64,000 bases of DNA from Aureimonas phyllosphaerae (GCF_900113065.1 NZ_FOOA01000001.1:310001-374000); one strand, 5' to 3'. Positions 1 through 8,560 are shown, counted from the first letter of the stretch. Notes: generated from the sequence alone by a model not told the origin. A program made the numbers and translations.

Positions 1-31
1 GGACGGGTTCACGAGAACGGCGAACGGATCG

Positions 32-724
32 TCAACGCGATCCGTCGATTGCAACCGTTTCATCCGCGTCGGCGGGCTCGGCGGCCTCGGCGATCGGCGC
101 CACGCGGAACACGGCCTCTTCGTCGGTCTGCTCCAGCGTGACGGCAAGCTTTGCCTCGCGCGCCAGAAGCAGCGCGTAATAGGGCTGGATGCCGTGGGCA
201 TCGATCGATTCGGGTGTCGCCTCGCCGGCCAGAAGCTCGCGGAACTTCGCCGGCACGCGCAGCGGCTTGCCGCGCGAGGTGATCGTGAAGCGCGCCACCG
301 GCTCGAGCTGCTCAATCACCACCTCGACCTCGCGCCCGCGCGGCACGGATGCGTTGGCAACGACGAGAAGGTTGAGCACCAGCTTGGCGATGTTCTTCGG
401 GACGTAGGCGCGCTCGCCCGACCACTGCAGGTTGGCCTTCTCAAACGCCATCCAGCCCTCGGCGACGGTCCTGGCGTCGCCCATGTCGATCTGCGCCGTC
501 GAGGAGCCCGACGCGCCATAGGCGATCCGCGCGAACTGGAGCTTGGCCACCGCGCTCTTGGTGGATGAGCGCACCAGCGCCATCGATTCCGGATCGTCCG
601 GCATGTCGTCGAGAAGTTCGAGCCCGCTCTGGATCGCCCCGACCGGGGAGATGATGTCGTGGCAGAGGCGGCTGGCCAGGAGGGCCGCCAGATCCGGCGC
701 GGACAATGCGGGCAGGTTCGTCAT
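32..724 (-). CDS. chpT: Histidine phosphotransferase ChpT
   Basis: ChpT shuttles phosphate from the hybrid kinase CckA to CtrA and CpdR in the alphaproteobacterial cell-cycle phosphorelay, in the cytoplasm. The 230-residue protein has the family signature near residues 19-35: an Arg-Leu-Cys-His-Asp stretch whose His is the phosphoacceptor, followed by Ile-Ser-Pro-Val-Gly-Ala-Ile. The rest resembles a degenerate kinase ATPase domain, as expected. The ATG at 724 gives the family's usual length. The gene is divergent from eipA, an arrangement also known from Brucella. The acidic C-terminal tail (last 25 residues) looks variable. Identification is strong. Confidence 0.93.
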   Translation of the reverse strand: MTNLPALSAPDLAALLASRLCHDIISPVGAIQSGLELLDDMPDDPESMALVRSSTKSAVAKLQFARIAYGASGSSTAQIDMGDARTVAEGWMAFEKANLQWSGERAYVPKNIAKLVLNLLVVANASVPRGREVEVVIEQLEPVARFTITSRGKPLRVPAKFRELLAGEATPESIDAHGIQPYYALLLAREAKLAVTLEQTDEEAVFRVAPIAEAAEPADADETVAIDGSR

Positions 725-740
725 CGGCGTTCCGCCTTGG

Positions 741-755
741 TTAACATTCGATGAA
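741..755. promoter_or_regulatory. Candidate CtrA-type site between chpT and eipA
   Basis: TTAA, seven bases, then TGAA: one mismatch to the CtrA consensus TTAA-N7-TTAA. It lies 17 bp upstream of the chpT start in the chpT-eipA divergent region. CtrA control of eipA is reported in Brucella; binding here is inferred only from the match. Confidence 0.35.
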
Positions 756-980
756 AATCGGACACAATCGCCCTATCACGCGGTCGCCCGTGCGGCGAGG
801 CAAAGCCGGGCTGCCGGCACCCTTTCCGCCGCCTGTGGCATCCCGACGACACCTGCCCGTGCGGCAGGCCCCGGCGTTAGGGAAGCGGAAACCATGCATC
901 GCGCAAGCTGTGGACGAGACCTTCGTCCGGTCGCCCGTCGGGGCGCCCGGATCGTCACAGCCTCCGGAAGGATTCCCGCG

Positions 981-1577
981 ATGAACCGCACGACCCGGCT
1001 GGTCCGCCGCCTCGCCCTCGCCGCCATGGCCGCCGTGGCGCTGCCGGCGTCGATCGGCCTCTCCACCCTGCCCGCGAGCGCCCAAGCGCAGAGCGGCGGC
1101 TACACGATGGAAGAGATCGTCGGCGAGGGGCACCGCTTCTTCGGCGCCACGGCCGGCGGCCTCGCCACGGTGATCGAGCGCGCCTTCCAGGAGCGCGGCC
1201 TGCCCAACGGCTACATCCTCGGCGAGGAAGGCTCCGGCGCCTTCATCGGCGGCCTGCGCTTTGGCGAAGGAACACTCTTCACCAAGAACGCCGGCGAGCA
1301 CCGCATCTTCTGGCAGGGCCCGTCGATCGGCTTCGACGCCGGCGGCGACGGGGCGCGCACCATGATGCTCGTCTACAACCTGCCCTCGGTGGAAGGCGTC
1401 TACGGCCGCTTCGTCGGCATGAGCGGCAGCGCCTATCTGGTCGGCGGTGTCGGCATGACATTCCTGCAGCGCGACGCGATCACGCTGGTGCCGATCCGCA
1501 CAGGCGTCGGCGCCCGCCTCGGCGTCAATGTCGGCTATCTCAAGCTGACCCCGAGCGCGACCTGGAACCCGTTCTGA
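981..1577 (+). CDS. eipA: EipA-family periplasmic protein (DUF1134)
   Basis: This 198-residue secreted protein belongs to the DUF1134 family. Its Brucella member EipA is a periplasmic protein needed for envelope-stress resistance. Residues 1-35 form a signal peptide (Arg-rich start, Ala/Leu core, ending Ala-Ser-Ala-Gln-Ala). The mature part is Gly-rich and beta-structured, with the typical Gly-Pro-Ser-Ile-Gly-Phe-Asp and Val-Gly-Gly-Val-Gly segments. The reading frame is open further upstream, but the ATG at 981 is preceded by a GGAAGGA ribosome site and starts exactly at the signal peptide. It is divergent from chpT. Confidence 0.88.
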   Translation: MNRTTRLVRRLALAAMAAVALPASIGLSTLPASAQAQSGGYTMEEIVGEGHRFFGATAGGLATVIERAFQERGLPNGYILGEEGSGAFIGGLRFGEGTLFTKNAGEHRIFWQGPSIGFDAGGDGARTMMLVYNLPSVEGVYGRFVGMSGSAYLVGGVGMTFLQRDAITLVPIRTGVGARLGVNVGYLKLTPSATWNPF

Positions 1578-1703
1578 CCGGGAACGCCGCGCTAGGCAGG
1601 CCGGGTCGGATTGACGTATGACAGTTCGATGCGGCCGTCGTCCGGTCGCCTTTCTGGCCTATGTCGACCTACGGCATCCGCCAGGCACGAGGTCGAACGT
1701 TTC

Positions 1704-2750
1704 ATGATCGCAACCGCGCTCGTCTTCGCGCTCGGCGCCTTGGTCGCCAGCTTCCTGGCCCTCGTCTTCGCGCCGATCCTGTGGAGCAACGCCCAGCGCC
1801 TTGCGCGGCGCGAATTCGAGGCCAATATCCCGGCGTCCGTCCGCGAAATGCGCGCCGAGATCGACGCTGCGCGCGCCAGGGCGGCCTTCGATCTCGGCCA
1901 GGAGGCGATACGGCATCGCGCCGCGCAGGAGACGGTGGTCCGCGAGCGCGCCGAGGCCGGTCGTGCCATCCTCGAAAACGGCCAGCTTCTTTCGCGGCAG
2001 GCGGAACTCGACCGCGAGATCGCCACGAGCAGCGGCCGCATCCGCCATCTCGAAGACCAGATCGGCATGCTGACGCAGGAACGCGACGCGCTTCTGGCGA
2101 CGCGCCAGGATCTGCGGGCACGCCTCGAACGCCGCGAGGGCGAACTGGCCGGCCTTTCCGCCAAGCACGCAAGCCTCAGCGAGCGCTTCGACGCGCAACG
2201 GTTCCAGCTGGCGACCGCCGAAGCGCGGGTTGCCGAGCTCGCTGCCGCTCTTGCCTCGCCGCCAACGGCTGCCGCAAGCCCTCCCGCCGCGACGGCGCCC
2301 GCGCTGCGGCCGACGCTGCAGCCGCTCGCGGCAGGAAAGCCCGAGGGCGCCCCTGCCCCCCTCGCTCCGGCTCCGCCGGCGGCCACGGGCCCGACCGGAA
2401 GCAGCCGACTTCGGGCTGCGATCGCGCGCACGGGAGCCGCAAGACCCGCGGCCGCGCCGGCTGACCACGCGGAAATTCGCGAGCGCATCGGCGACATTGC
2501 GGCGCGCGTCATTCACGAACGGATCAAGGTCGAAGGGTCCGACTCGCAGCTTGCGCGCTTCATCGCCGAGGCGCCGCAGCCACAGGGCGGCGGCGAGCCG
2601 TTCCTCGCTGACCGCGTGCGCAGCCTTCAGGCCAGCGAAGCCTCCTCGGCGACGGAAACCAGCGTCGCGGTCACCCCGGGGGCGACGGTCACGACCGCGC
2701 CGGGAAAGCCAAATGGTGCAGGACGAGCGCGGCGGAAGTCGCGACGTTAA
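1704..2750 (+). CDS. Membrane-anchored coiled-coil protein of unknown function
   Basis: The 348-residue product starts with one transmembrane segment (about residues 2-22) and continues as a long charged coiled coil (about 25-180) rich in Ala, Arg, Glu and Leu heptads. An Ala/Pro-rich linker (185-255) and a small helical tail with a basic end follow. The ATG at 1704 was chosen because the membrane anchor begins there and a GAGG lies about 12 bases upstream; the frame is open back to 1611 without such features. Similar anchored coiled-coil proteins occur in Rhizobiales next to this methyltransferase type, but the function is unknown. Its last 62 bases overlap the convergent methyltransferase gene. 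Confidence 0.65.
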   Translation: MIATALVFALGALVASFLALVFAPILWSNAQRLARREFEANIPASVREMRAEIDAARARAAFDLGQEAIRHRAAQETVVRERAEAGRAILENGQLLSRQAELDREIATSSGRIRHLEDQIGMLTQERDALLATRQDLRARLERREGELAGLSAKHASLSERFDAQRFQLATAEARVAELAAALASPPTAAASPPAATAPALRPTLQPLAAGKPEGAPAPLAPAPPAATGPTGSSRLRAAIARTGAARPAAAPADHAEIRERIGDIAARVIHERIKVEGSDSQLARFIAEAPQPQGGGEPFLADRVRSLQASEASSATETSVAVTPGATVTTAPGKPNGAGRARRKSRR

Positions 2751-3534
2751 GGCTGTCGAGTCCCGGCGCCATCTCGATGCGCACCGGGCGGCAGCGGCTC
2801 ATCACCGAATCTTCCAGCCCATCCCCTTCCGCGCCGAGAAACAGGGCGCGGGGCCGAATGTCACGGATGTCGCGCAGCGCATCCGCAGCGTTCGGCGTGA
2901 GCGCAAGGCACTCGTAGCCCATCGACGACAGGCGTTCCGCGATCTCGGCCGCGCTGCCCCAGCGCACGAACGGCACGGTGAACACGGTTCCGACCGAAAC
3001 CCGGATCGCCTTGCGGTAAAGCGGGTCGCAGGCTCGCTCGTCGAGAATCACGGCGCCCGCACCGAATGCTGCGGCGTTGCGGAAGATCGCGCCCATGTTG
3101 TCGTGGTTCGACAGACCGCAGGCGACGACGATATTGCCTCGCGACTCCAGCGTGGCTTCGAGGGCCGCCTCGACGTCCGCCTCGCCCGACGCCAGCACGG
3201 GCTCTGCGAGCGCCATAACCCCTCGATGGACGGGAAAGCCCGCGATCCGGTCGAACACCTCCCGCTCCGCTCGATAGATCGGTACATACGCCGGCAACGC
3301 GGACAGCCGCGCGGACAACCCATCGAGCCTCTCACGCAGCACCAGCAGGCTGACGGGTCGGAACCGGCGCGAAGCGAGGATCTGGTCGAGGACCACCGCC
3401 CCTTCGGCGATGAACTGCCCGCTGCGCGTCAGGTCGCGCTCGCGCACGTCGCGAAACGCGGCGATCCTGTCGTCGGCTGGATCCAGAATGTCGATGATCG
3501 ATGACGAGCCCGACAATGGTTCGATCGAAGTCAT
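2689..3534 (-). CDS. SpoU/TrmH-family RNA 2'-O-methyltransferase
   Basis: This predicted SAM-dependent methyltransferase acts on ribose 2'-OH of rRNA or tRNA. The C-terminal SPOUT domain shows all three motifs: Asn-His-Asp-Asn-Met-Gly with Arg and Phe-Gly (about 155-172), Gly-Ala-Glu-Gly-Asp-Gly-Leu (about 235-241), and Ser-Leu-Asn-Val-Ala-Thr-Ser-Ala-Ala (about 258-266). The N-terminal 110 residues form the substrate-binding region of TrmH-like enzymes. The internal ATG at 3534 (Met-Thr-Ser-Ile-Glu) is preferred to 3567, which adds 11 basic residues. The exact target is not predictable. The 3' end overlaps the convergent coiled-coil gene by 62 bp. Confidence 0.85.
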   Translation of the reverse strand: MTSIEPLSGSSSIIDILDPADDRIAAFRDVRERDLTRSGQFIAEGAVVLDQILASRRFRPVSLLVLRERLDGLSARLSALPAYVPIYRAEREVFDRIAGFPVHRGVMALAEPVLASGEADVEAALEATLESRGNIVVACGLSNHDNMGAIFRNAAAFGAGAVILDERACDPLYRKAIRVSVGTVFTVPFVRWGSAAEIAERLSSMGYECLALTPNAADALRDIRDIRPRALFLGAEGDGLEDSVMSRCRPVRIEMAPGLDSLNVATSAALVLHHLAFPARS

Positions 3535-4183
3535 TTCTGTTCCTCTGTGACGCCGTCGCACAGGCAAACGACAACGCGTCGTGTCGGAGTGTTCCTTGGA
3601 ACGGAAGGGGTCATGTTTCCCGATTGAAGCTCAAGCGCGTCAAATCCGGGATGCCCGAGCGAAATCGAACCACTTCAGGCGATGCGAACATACTCGGAGT
3701 AGAGTGCCCGAGGGCATCCGCGCCCACTCCGAGATCTCACCGCCGATCCAGACTCCCGACTTGCCAGCACTCTCGATGCCGACGACGAGGCGCGTCAACG
3801 ACGGCTTGAGATCCGCGGTGGTCCAAAACCAACGGCCGCCGCAACGGGAGACGCTCGAACAAATCTGCCCCGCGCTCGGCAGTTTGTAACTCGAGGTGGT
3901 TATGAAATCTCGCACGGCTTCGCTTTGAACGCGCTCGACCCTATCCGCCGCCTGCTTGATCGCTGGGGAGAAGAAGCGGTGTGCTCCTCGAGACAGTCAA
4001 TCGAGCCCGCAAATCACGCTCACGATCATACCCGCCACTTCCACCTTCCAATCGCAGGACGTCAGCCGCCCGTCCCGATCGGTCGGATATCCCGCTTTCC
4101 GAACCGTTAAACGTTCGCTCTGTATAGCTTTCTCATGGCCGACACGCGGCGAACGCGGAACCGGTCGGTGAGGAAGTCGCGCG
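3535..4183. other. Gene-poor, less GC-rich stretch before the tad-like operon
   Basis: Some 650 bases with visibly lower GC than the neighbours and no convincing gene. Short open frames exist on both strands but lack conserved motifs. A TATAGC at about 4120, about 60 bases upstream of tadG, could be a -10 element. The region may be remnant or transferred DNA. Confidence 0.4.
3640..3915 (-). CDS. Possible small protein of 91 residues
   Basis: This open frame is the longest in the gene-poor stretch. The product has a fairly natural composition, with aromatic residues and a Gly-Ile-Glu-Ser-Ala-Gly-Lys-Ser-Gly-Val-Trp-Ile-Gly-Gly segment, unlike Arg-rich shadow frames. I recognise no family, see no clear ribosome site and no neighbour that suggests a role. 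It may be a decayed gene or chance. Confidence 0.2.
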   Translation of the reverse strand: MRDFITTSSYKLPSAGQICSSVSRCGGRWFWTTADLKPSLTRLVVGIESAGKSGVWIGGEISEWARMPSGTLLRVCSHRLKWFDFARASRI

Positions 4184-5515
4184 GTGCTGTACGGGTTCGT
4201 GAAACGCCTCTTGAGGGATCGCAGCGGCAGCATCCCCGTGATGACCGCTCTCCTGATGATACCGATGACGTTGATGGCGGGCGGCGCCATCGACTTCGCC
4301 CGACACGAGCGGTTGCGAGTGGCGGTTCAGGACACGCTCGATCGCGGCGTCCTCGCGGCTGCCTCTCTGACGCAGACGCAGGATCCCGAGAAACTCATTC
4401 GAAGCTATCTTGCGCAGATCCCAACCAGCGCGGCGTACGACCTGACGATCAAGGAGAACAAGAAGACCAACTTCCGCAAGATCGAGGCCAGCGTTTCGCT
4501 CAGCGAGCCGACGACATTTCTCAAGCTGGGAAACATCAAGGCCCTTTCGGTGTCGGCGAAGTCCTCCGCGCAGGACGAGCGTCGTAATATCGAGATTTCC
4601 CTGATCCTCGATATTTCCGGGTCGATGGTCGACAACACCGGAATGACGCAGCTTCGTCCCGCCGCCGCGAACTTCGTCGATGCGCTGATCCGACCGGACA
4701 CCAAGGACTATACGTCCATGAGCATCATCCCGTTCGCGGGTGGTGTGAATATCGGCGCGTCGGTTTTCGATGCGCTCGCCGGACCGCTCTACCATCGGCG
4801 GCACAGCTACTCCTCCTGCTTCGAGACCAGTTCGCTGGAGTTCTCGAGCGGCATACAGGCGTTCCCGCTGTCGGATCAGTACCCACGTTTCACCTTCTAC
4901 AACTGGAACAGAAGCGATCGCAGACCCTGGTGGTGTCCTGAAGGCAATCAGCAGGTCACATACATCACCAACGACGCCACACTGCTGAAGTCACGGGCGG
5001 CGGCGCTGGAGCCCTATGACGGCACGGGAACTGCCTATGCCCTCAAGTGGGGCACGCTGCTCCTCGATCCCGCGATGCAGCCCATCTTCTCTTCTCTCCG
5101 AAGGAAGGGCTCGCTTGCGATCCCGGCCGCGTTCGATTCCCGGCCGGCTGCCTTCAGCGACTCGCAGACGCGCAAGATCCTGGTCCTCTTCACCGACGGC
5201 GCGGTCGGTTTTCAACCCCGTCCCGCCAAAACAACGGACAACGAAGTCTCGGGAAACATCAGCTGTTCCGGTTGCTCGCGCGAAATCTACTCAGCCGCTG
5301 CCGCCGTGAAAGCCTACAAGTCAGCCTGCGACCTTGCAAAATCGAAGGGTATCACGATCTTCACGATCGCCTTTAAGGTGAACGCGGCCGACGCCCCGTC
5401 CCTTTCCTATTGCGCGAGCGATCCGTCCTACGCCTACAACATCGACGGCCTGAACATCGCGACGACCTTTCAGTCGATCGCGACGACCATCCAGAAGATC
5501 CGGTTGGTGCCATGA
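4184..5515 (+). CDS. TadG-like protein with von Willebrand factor A domain
   Basis: This 443-residue protein combines a TadE/TadG-type N-terminus (one membrane segment at about 17-37 after Arg-Asp-Arg-Ser-Gly-Ser) with an extracytoplasmic vWA domain. The MIDAS metal site is visible as Asp143-x-Ser145-x-Ser147, and a Phe-Thr-Asp-Gly motif appears near residue 340. Pairs of Cys in the C-terminal half suggest disulfides. TadG proteins accompany Flp/Tad pili and adhesion. Start: GTG at 4184, with AGGAAG seven bases upstream. Its stop overlaps the start of the next gene (ATGA), so the three genes form an operon. No other tad machinery (CpaB, TadA, TadB, TadC) is in the window. Confidence 0.82.
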   Translation: MLYGFVKRLLRDRSGSIPVMTALLMIPMTLMAGGAIDFARHERLRVAVQDTLDRGVLAAASLTQTQDPEKLIRSYLAQIPTSAAYDLTIKENKKTNFRKIEASVSLSEPTTFLKLGNIKALSVSAKSSAQDERRNIEISLILDISGSMVDNTGMTQLRPAAANFVDALIRPDTKDYTSMSIIPFAGGVNIGASVFDALAGPLYHRRHSYSSCFETSSLEFSSGIQAFPLSDQYPRFTFYNWNRSDRRPWWCPEGNQQVTYITNDATLLKSRAAALEPYDGTGTAYALKWGTLLLDPAMQPIFSSLRRKGSLAIPAAFDSRPAAFSDSQTRKILVLFTDGAVGFQPRPAKTTDNEVSGNISCSGCSREIYSAAAAVKAYKSACDLAKSKGITIFTIAFKVNAADAPSLSYCASDPSYAYNIDGLNIATTFQSIATTIQKIRLVP

Positions 5516-6033
5516 GGCATCTCGGGCTGCTGCACGACATCAAGGGCAGTTCGGCGGTCGAGTTCGCGATGGTCGTTCCGATCTTTCTGGCCCTCGTGTT
5601 TTCGACGCTCGAGGGCGGATGGATGATGACGCGATCGATTTTGCTCAGCCGCGCGCTGGATGAGACGGTCCGCCTGATCCGCGTCGGCGATCCGTCGGCC
5701 CCGAAGGATCATGCCACCATGAAGAAGGCTCTGTGCGCGCGAACCCTAATCGTCAGGGACTGCGAGCACACGATCCTGATCGAGATGAAGGAGATCAAGC
5801 TTGCGGCCGACGTGCCGACGACGGCGGCCAAATGTGTCGACCGTGCCGCCACAGTGCAACCGACGACGAACTTCTCGACCGGTTCGCGAGGATCGATCAT
5901 GTACGTCCGGGCATGCATCGTGTCCGACCCGATCGTTCCCCTGATGGGGTTGGTGCTGAAGTTCGAGAAGGATGGAAAGGGCGGCTATCACCAGACGGCG
6001 GTATCGACGTTCATGAACGAGCCCGGGGCATGA
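5512..6033 (+). CDS. TadE-like pseudopilin
   Basis: The 173-residue product has the TadE/TadF signature: a short polar leader, a Gly-Ser-Ser-Ala-Val-Glu-Phe-Ala motif (residues 12-19) with the conserved Glu, and one hydrophobic segment (about 17-38). These minor pseudopilins are processed by a prepilin peptidase and act in the Tad secretion/pilus system. The start at 5512 overlaps the preceding stop by ATGA, implying translational coupling; the upstream part of the open frame lies inside tadG and is not used. The distal part has four Cys and no other recognised domain. Confidence 0.82.
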   Translation: MRHLGLLHDIKGSSAVEFAMVVPIFLALVFSTLEGGWMMTRSILLSRALDETVRLIRVGDPSAPKDHATMKKALCARTLIVRDCEHTILIEMKEIKLAADVPTTAAKCVDRAATVQPTTNFSTGSRGSIMYVRACIVSDPIVPLMGLVLKFEKDGKGGYHQTAVSTFMNEPGA

Positions 6034-6566
6034 CGAATCGATCCTTTCGCCTGAAGAGCTTCTCCGACGATCAGCGCGGTGTTTCAGCCATCGAGTTCTG
6101 CCTGATCGCGCCGGTGCTGATCCTGCTTTTCCTGGGATGCACCACCTTCTTCATCGCCTTCTCCGACTCGGTGACGGCGGAAAAGGCGTCCTTCAATGTC
6201 GCCGACCTTCTATCCCGGAAAACGACGGTCTCGACTGCGGAACTACAGACCGTCGACGCCCTGTTCCAGGTGATGCTGCCCGCGGGTCACGGCGCCACAA
6301 CATTCCGGGTCAGCAGCGTGAAGATGGCGAACGGAATGCTGGACGTGGCTTGGTCCTGGCCGCGAGCTCCCCTGGCAGCGCTGAAGAAGACCGATCTTGC
6401 CGCGTTGAAGCTGCCGATCGTCGCGGAAGGCGACTCGCTGATCGTTTTGGAGACCACGGTCGCTTATCAACCGATCGCTGCCTCTGTCGGCCTGTCTTCC
6501 GGCGTCTACAAGAATATGGTCGCCAATCGGCCACGCTTCACGGCTGGTGTCGTCAAGACCGACTGA
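6030..6566 (+). CDS. TadE/TadF-like pseudopilin
   Basis: This is the third gene of the operon, also coupled by an ATGA overlap. The 178-residue product has the Gln-Arg-Gly-Val-Ser-Ala-Ile-Glu-Phe motif with the conserved Glu (about residue 22) followed by one membrane segment (about 25-44). The remainder is predicted to be extracytoplasmic. The first two proteins have the same N-terminal architecture, so all three probably form one envelope complex. Regulation is not evident. No terminator was seen right after the gene. Confidence 0.8.
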   Translation: MTNRSFRLKSFSDDQRGVSAIEFCLIAPVLILLFLGCTTFFIAFSDSVTAEKASFNVADLLSRKTTVSTAELQTVDALFQVMLPAGHGATTFRVSSVKMANGMLDVAWSWPRAPLAALKKTDLAALKLPIVAEGDSLIVLETTVAYQPIAASVGLSSGVYKNMVANRPRFTAGVVKTD

Positions 6567-6949
6567 CTGGCGCCCCGACGTTGGTCTGCTCTAGGAAAGA
6601 AGGTCGAGGCGTCCGCGGACTGAGCCATTGAAGCGGCCGAACGACCGAGCCTTTGCAAACGCCGCGTCGAAGGCAAATCGACCAAATCGGCGTTCGTTCG
6701 GAGGGCCTTCAGCCGATCGTCCTGATGATCGAATCAGCAAGATTTCTCGGCGAAGCAACCGATAACGTGCCCTGCCCATCAAACCGGGTCGCCTGCTCCG
6801 CCCCCTATCCCTCGAGACGGCGTACGACAGCTCCGTCCATTCCTTGATGAGAATGACAACTGGCCAGCCGCACGATTGGTGACGGCATCACGCGGCGCGA
6901 AGGGAAGGTCGCCTTGGTGCCGAAACTGTCGCCTTATGGGGAGATTGAC
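6567..6949. other. Intergenic stretch without recognisable gene
   Basis: About 380 bases between the tad-like operon and the tRNA-Glu. All open frames are short, lack ribosome sites and show no family. Its composition resembles the tad-like operon more than the core genes. I see no repeat of the tRNA 3' end that would mark an attachment site. Confidence 0.4.
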
Positions 6950-7024
6950 TGGTACGCCCAAGGGGAATCGAACCCCTGTTTGCGCCGTGAGAGGGCGCCG
7001 TCCTAACCGCTAGACGATGGGCGC
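6950..7024 (-). tRNA. tRNA-Glu (anticodon CTC)
   Basis: A complete cloverleaf reads on the minus strand. The 7-bp acceptor stem pairs 7018-7024 with the bases just before the discriminator, with a terminal G-U. The anticodon stem GCGCC/GGCGC encloses loop CTCTCAC, giving anticodon CTC. The T arm contains GGTTCGAATCCCC. CCA is encoded at the 3' end (6950-6952). The GTCTAGCGGTTAGGAC D-arm is typical of tRNA-Glu. Confidence 0.95.
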
Positions 7025-7082
7025 GAACCAGTGATCGGGGATATAGCCAGCCCGTTTCGGCTTGGCAAGCGCTTTCTGCGGT

Positions 7083-7454
7083 TCACTGCGCGGTTTGTGC
7101 GGGAGGCTCGACCGCAGACAACGGATAGCGCGCGGCGAGCGTGCCGGAGCCGAGGTCGATGAGGACGAGCGACTGCGTGCCGTCCGCGGCTTCCACGGTC
7201 AGGAGCGCGTTGTCGCCGCTGAGGGCCGTGGCGACGACGCGCACGCCTGCGCCGATCGCCACCGGCGGGAGCGTGCCGGCGGCGCGTTGTGCGCCCTCGC
7301 CGTCCTTGGTGCGATAGACAACGGCGCTGAGAACCGCGATAAGCCCGACGAACAGGACGGCGATCGAGATCGCGAGAAGGCGGACCATCTTGCGCCGCAC
7401 CTTCTCGAAGGCCGGATCATTCGGCGCGCCGGCCGCTTCATTGTTTCCCGTCAC
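7083..7454 (-). CDS. Small single-pass membrane protein (DUF6476-like)
   Basis: The 123-residue product has a polar N-terminus ending Asp-Pro-Ala-Phe-Glu-Lys-Val-Arg-Arg-Lys-Met, one membrane segment (about 23-45) and a small beta-rich domain outside. The arrangement and its place next to rluD resemble the DUF6476 proteins of Rhizobiales; function unknown. I chose the GTG at 7454 because GGGAAG lies five bases upstream; an ATG at 7388 would lose the conserved start. It is divergent from rluD with only 27 bp between start codons, so the two leaders overlap. Confidence 0.7.
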   Translation of the reverse strand: MTGNNEAAGAPNDPAFEKVRRKMVRLLAISIAVLFVGLIAVLSAVVYRTKDGEGAQRAAGTLPPVAIGAGVRVVATALSGDNALLTVEAADGTQSLVLIDLGSGTLAARYPLSAVEPPAQTAQ

Positions 7455-7481
7455 GTTCTTCCCGCGCCGCTGGAGTGTCAG

Positions 7482-8510
7482 ATGTCGATCGTTGGTACAG
7501 GGGGAGACGAAACTGACGCAAGCGCGTTCGTCGTGGGCGAGGCGGACGCCGGACGCCGGCTCGACCAGTTCCTCGCCTCGGCGCTCGGCGGCGAGCTGTC
7601 GCGCTCGCGGCTCCAGTCCCTGATCGAGGACGGGCAGGTCCGCATCGACGACGAGACCGTCACCGTCCCGAAGCGCAAGGTCGCGGCGGGCGAGACCGTG
7701 CAGCTCGACATGCCGGAAGCGGCCGCCCCGGAGCCGACCGGCGAGGATATCCCGCTCGACATCCTCTACGAGGACGACCACCTCGTCGTCCTCGACAAGC
7801 CAGCCGGCCTCGTGGTGCATCCCGGCCCCGGCAACTGGACCGGCACGCTCGTCAATGCCCTCCTCTTCCATTGCGGCGACACGCTGTCGGGCATCGGCGG
7901 GGTGAAGCGTCCCGGCATCGTGCACCGGCTCGACAAGGACACGAGCGGCGTCATGGTCGTCGCCAAGTCCGACACCGCCCACCGCGCGCTGGCCAAGCAG
8001 TTCGCCGCGCACGGGCAGGACGGCAAGATGGAGCGCGCCTATCAGGCCGTGGTCTGGGGCGTGCCGTCGCGGCCTGTCGGTACGGTCGAGGCCGCGCTCG
8101 GCCGCTCCAACTCCGACCGCACCAAGCGGCAGGTCGTGCCGGAAGGCCGACCGGACGCGCGCCACGCCGTCACCCATTTCGAGGTGCTGGAGCGCTTCGG
8201 CACGGAGGGCGCCAACGCCTCGCTGATCGCCTGCGTCCTCGAGACGGGACGCACGCACCAGATCCGCGTTCACATGAGCCATATCGGCCACCCGCTGATC
8301 GGCGACGAGGTCTACGGCGCGCACTTCCGCACCAAGGCGAAGAAACTCGGCGACGTCGGCGAGGTGGTCTCGGCGTTTCCCCGTCAGGCTCTCCACGCCT
8401 TCCGCCTCGCCTTCGAGCATCCGGTCACCGGCGAGGCGATGGAGTTCGAGACGGAACTGCCGGACGACATGCAGGAACTTCTCGAAGCGCTGGCCCGTTT
8501 GGACGCCTGA
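7482..8510 (+). CDS. rluD: 23S rRNA pseudouridine synthase RluD
   Basis: RluD-type enzymes isomerise uridines of helix 69 in 23S rRNA. The 342-residue protein has an N-terminal S4 domain (about 15-75, Gly-Arg-Arg-Leu-Asp-Gln-Phe-Leu) and a pseudouridine synthase domain with the catalytic His-Arg-Leu-Asp-Lys-Asp-Thr-Ser-Gly motif (about 147-155). Downstream it has Glu-Thr-Gly-Arg-Thr-His-Gln-Ile-Arg-Val-His. The ATG at 7482 with TGGAG six bases upstream fits the family; the frame is open upstream to 7062 but that part is antisense to the neighbour. Other RluA-family members with S4 domains (RluC) are possible, but length and motifs favour RluD. Confidence 0.88.
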   Translation: MSIVGTGGDETDASAFVVGEADAGRRLDQFLASALGGELSRSRLQSLIEDGQVRIDDETVTVPKRKVAAGETVQLDMPEAAAPEPTGEDIPLDILYEDDHLVVLDKPAGLVVHPGPGNWTGTLVNALLFHCGDTLSGIGGVKRPGIVHRLDKDTSGVMVVAKSDTAHRALAKQFAAHGQDGKMERAYQAVVWGVPSRPVGTVEAALGRSNSDRTKRQVVPEGRPDARHAVTHFEVLERFGTEGANASLIACVLETGRTHQIRVHMSHIGHPLIGDEVYGAHFRTKAKKLGDVGEVVSAFPRQALHAFRLAFEHPVTGEAMEFETELPDDMQELLEALARLDA

Positions 8511-8560
8511 CACGCCCGCGATGACGGCAGGGCGACACGGGTCCGGCGTCTCTCTCGAGT

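Noticed and set aside
3660-3700. A tRNA-like T arm (GGTTCGATT with flanking pairs) on the minus strand
   Set aside because: No acceptor, D or anticodon arms around it; it is probably chance or part of the possible 91-residue frame.
7062-7481. N-terminal extension of RluD
   Set aside because: The extension is antisense to the DUF6476-like gene, and the ATG 7482 has a proper ribosome site and the S4 domain start.
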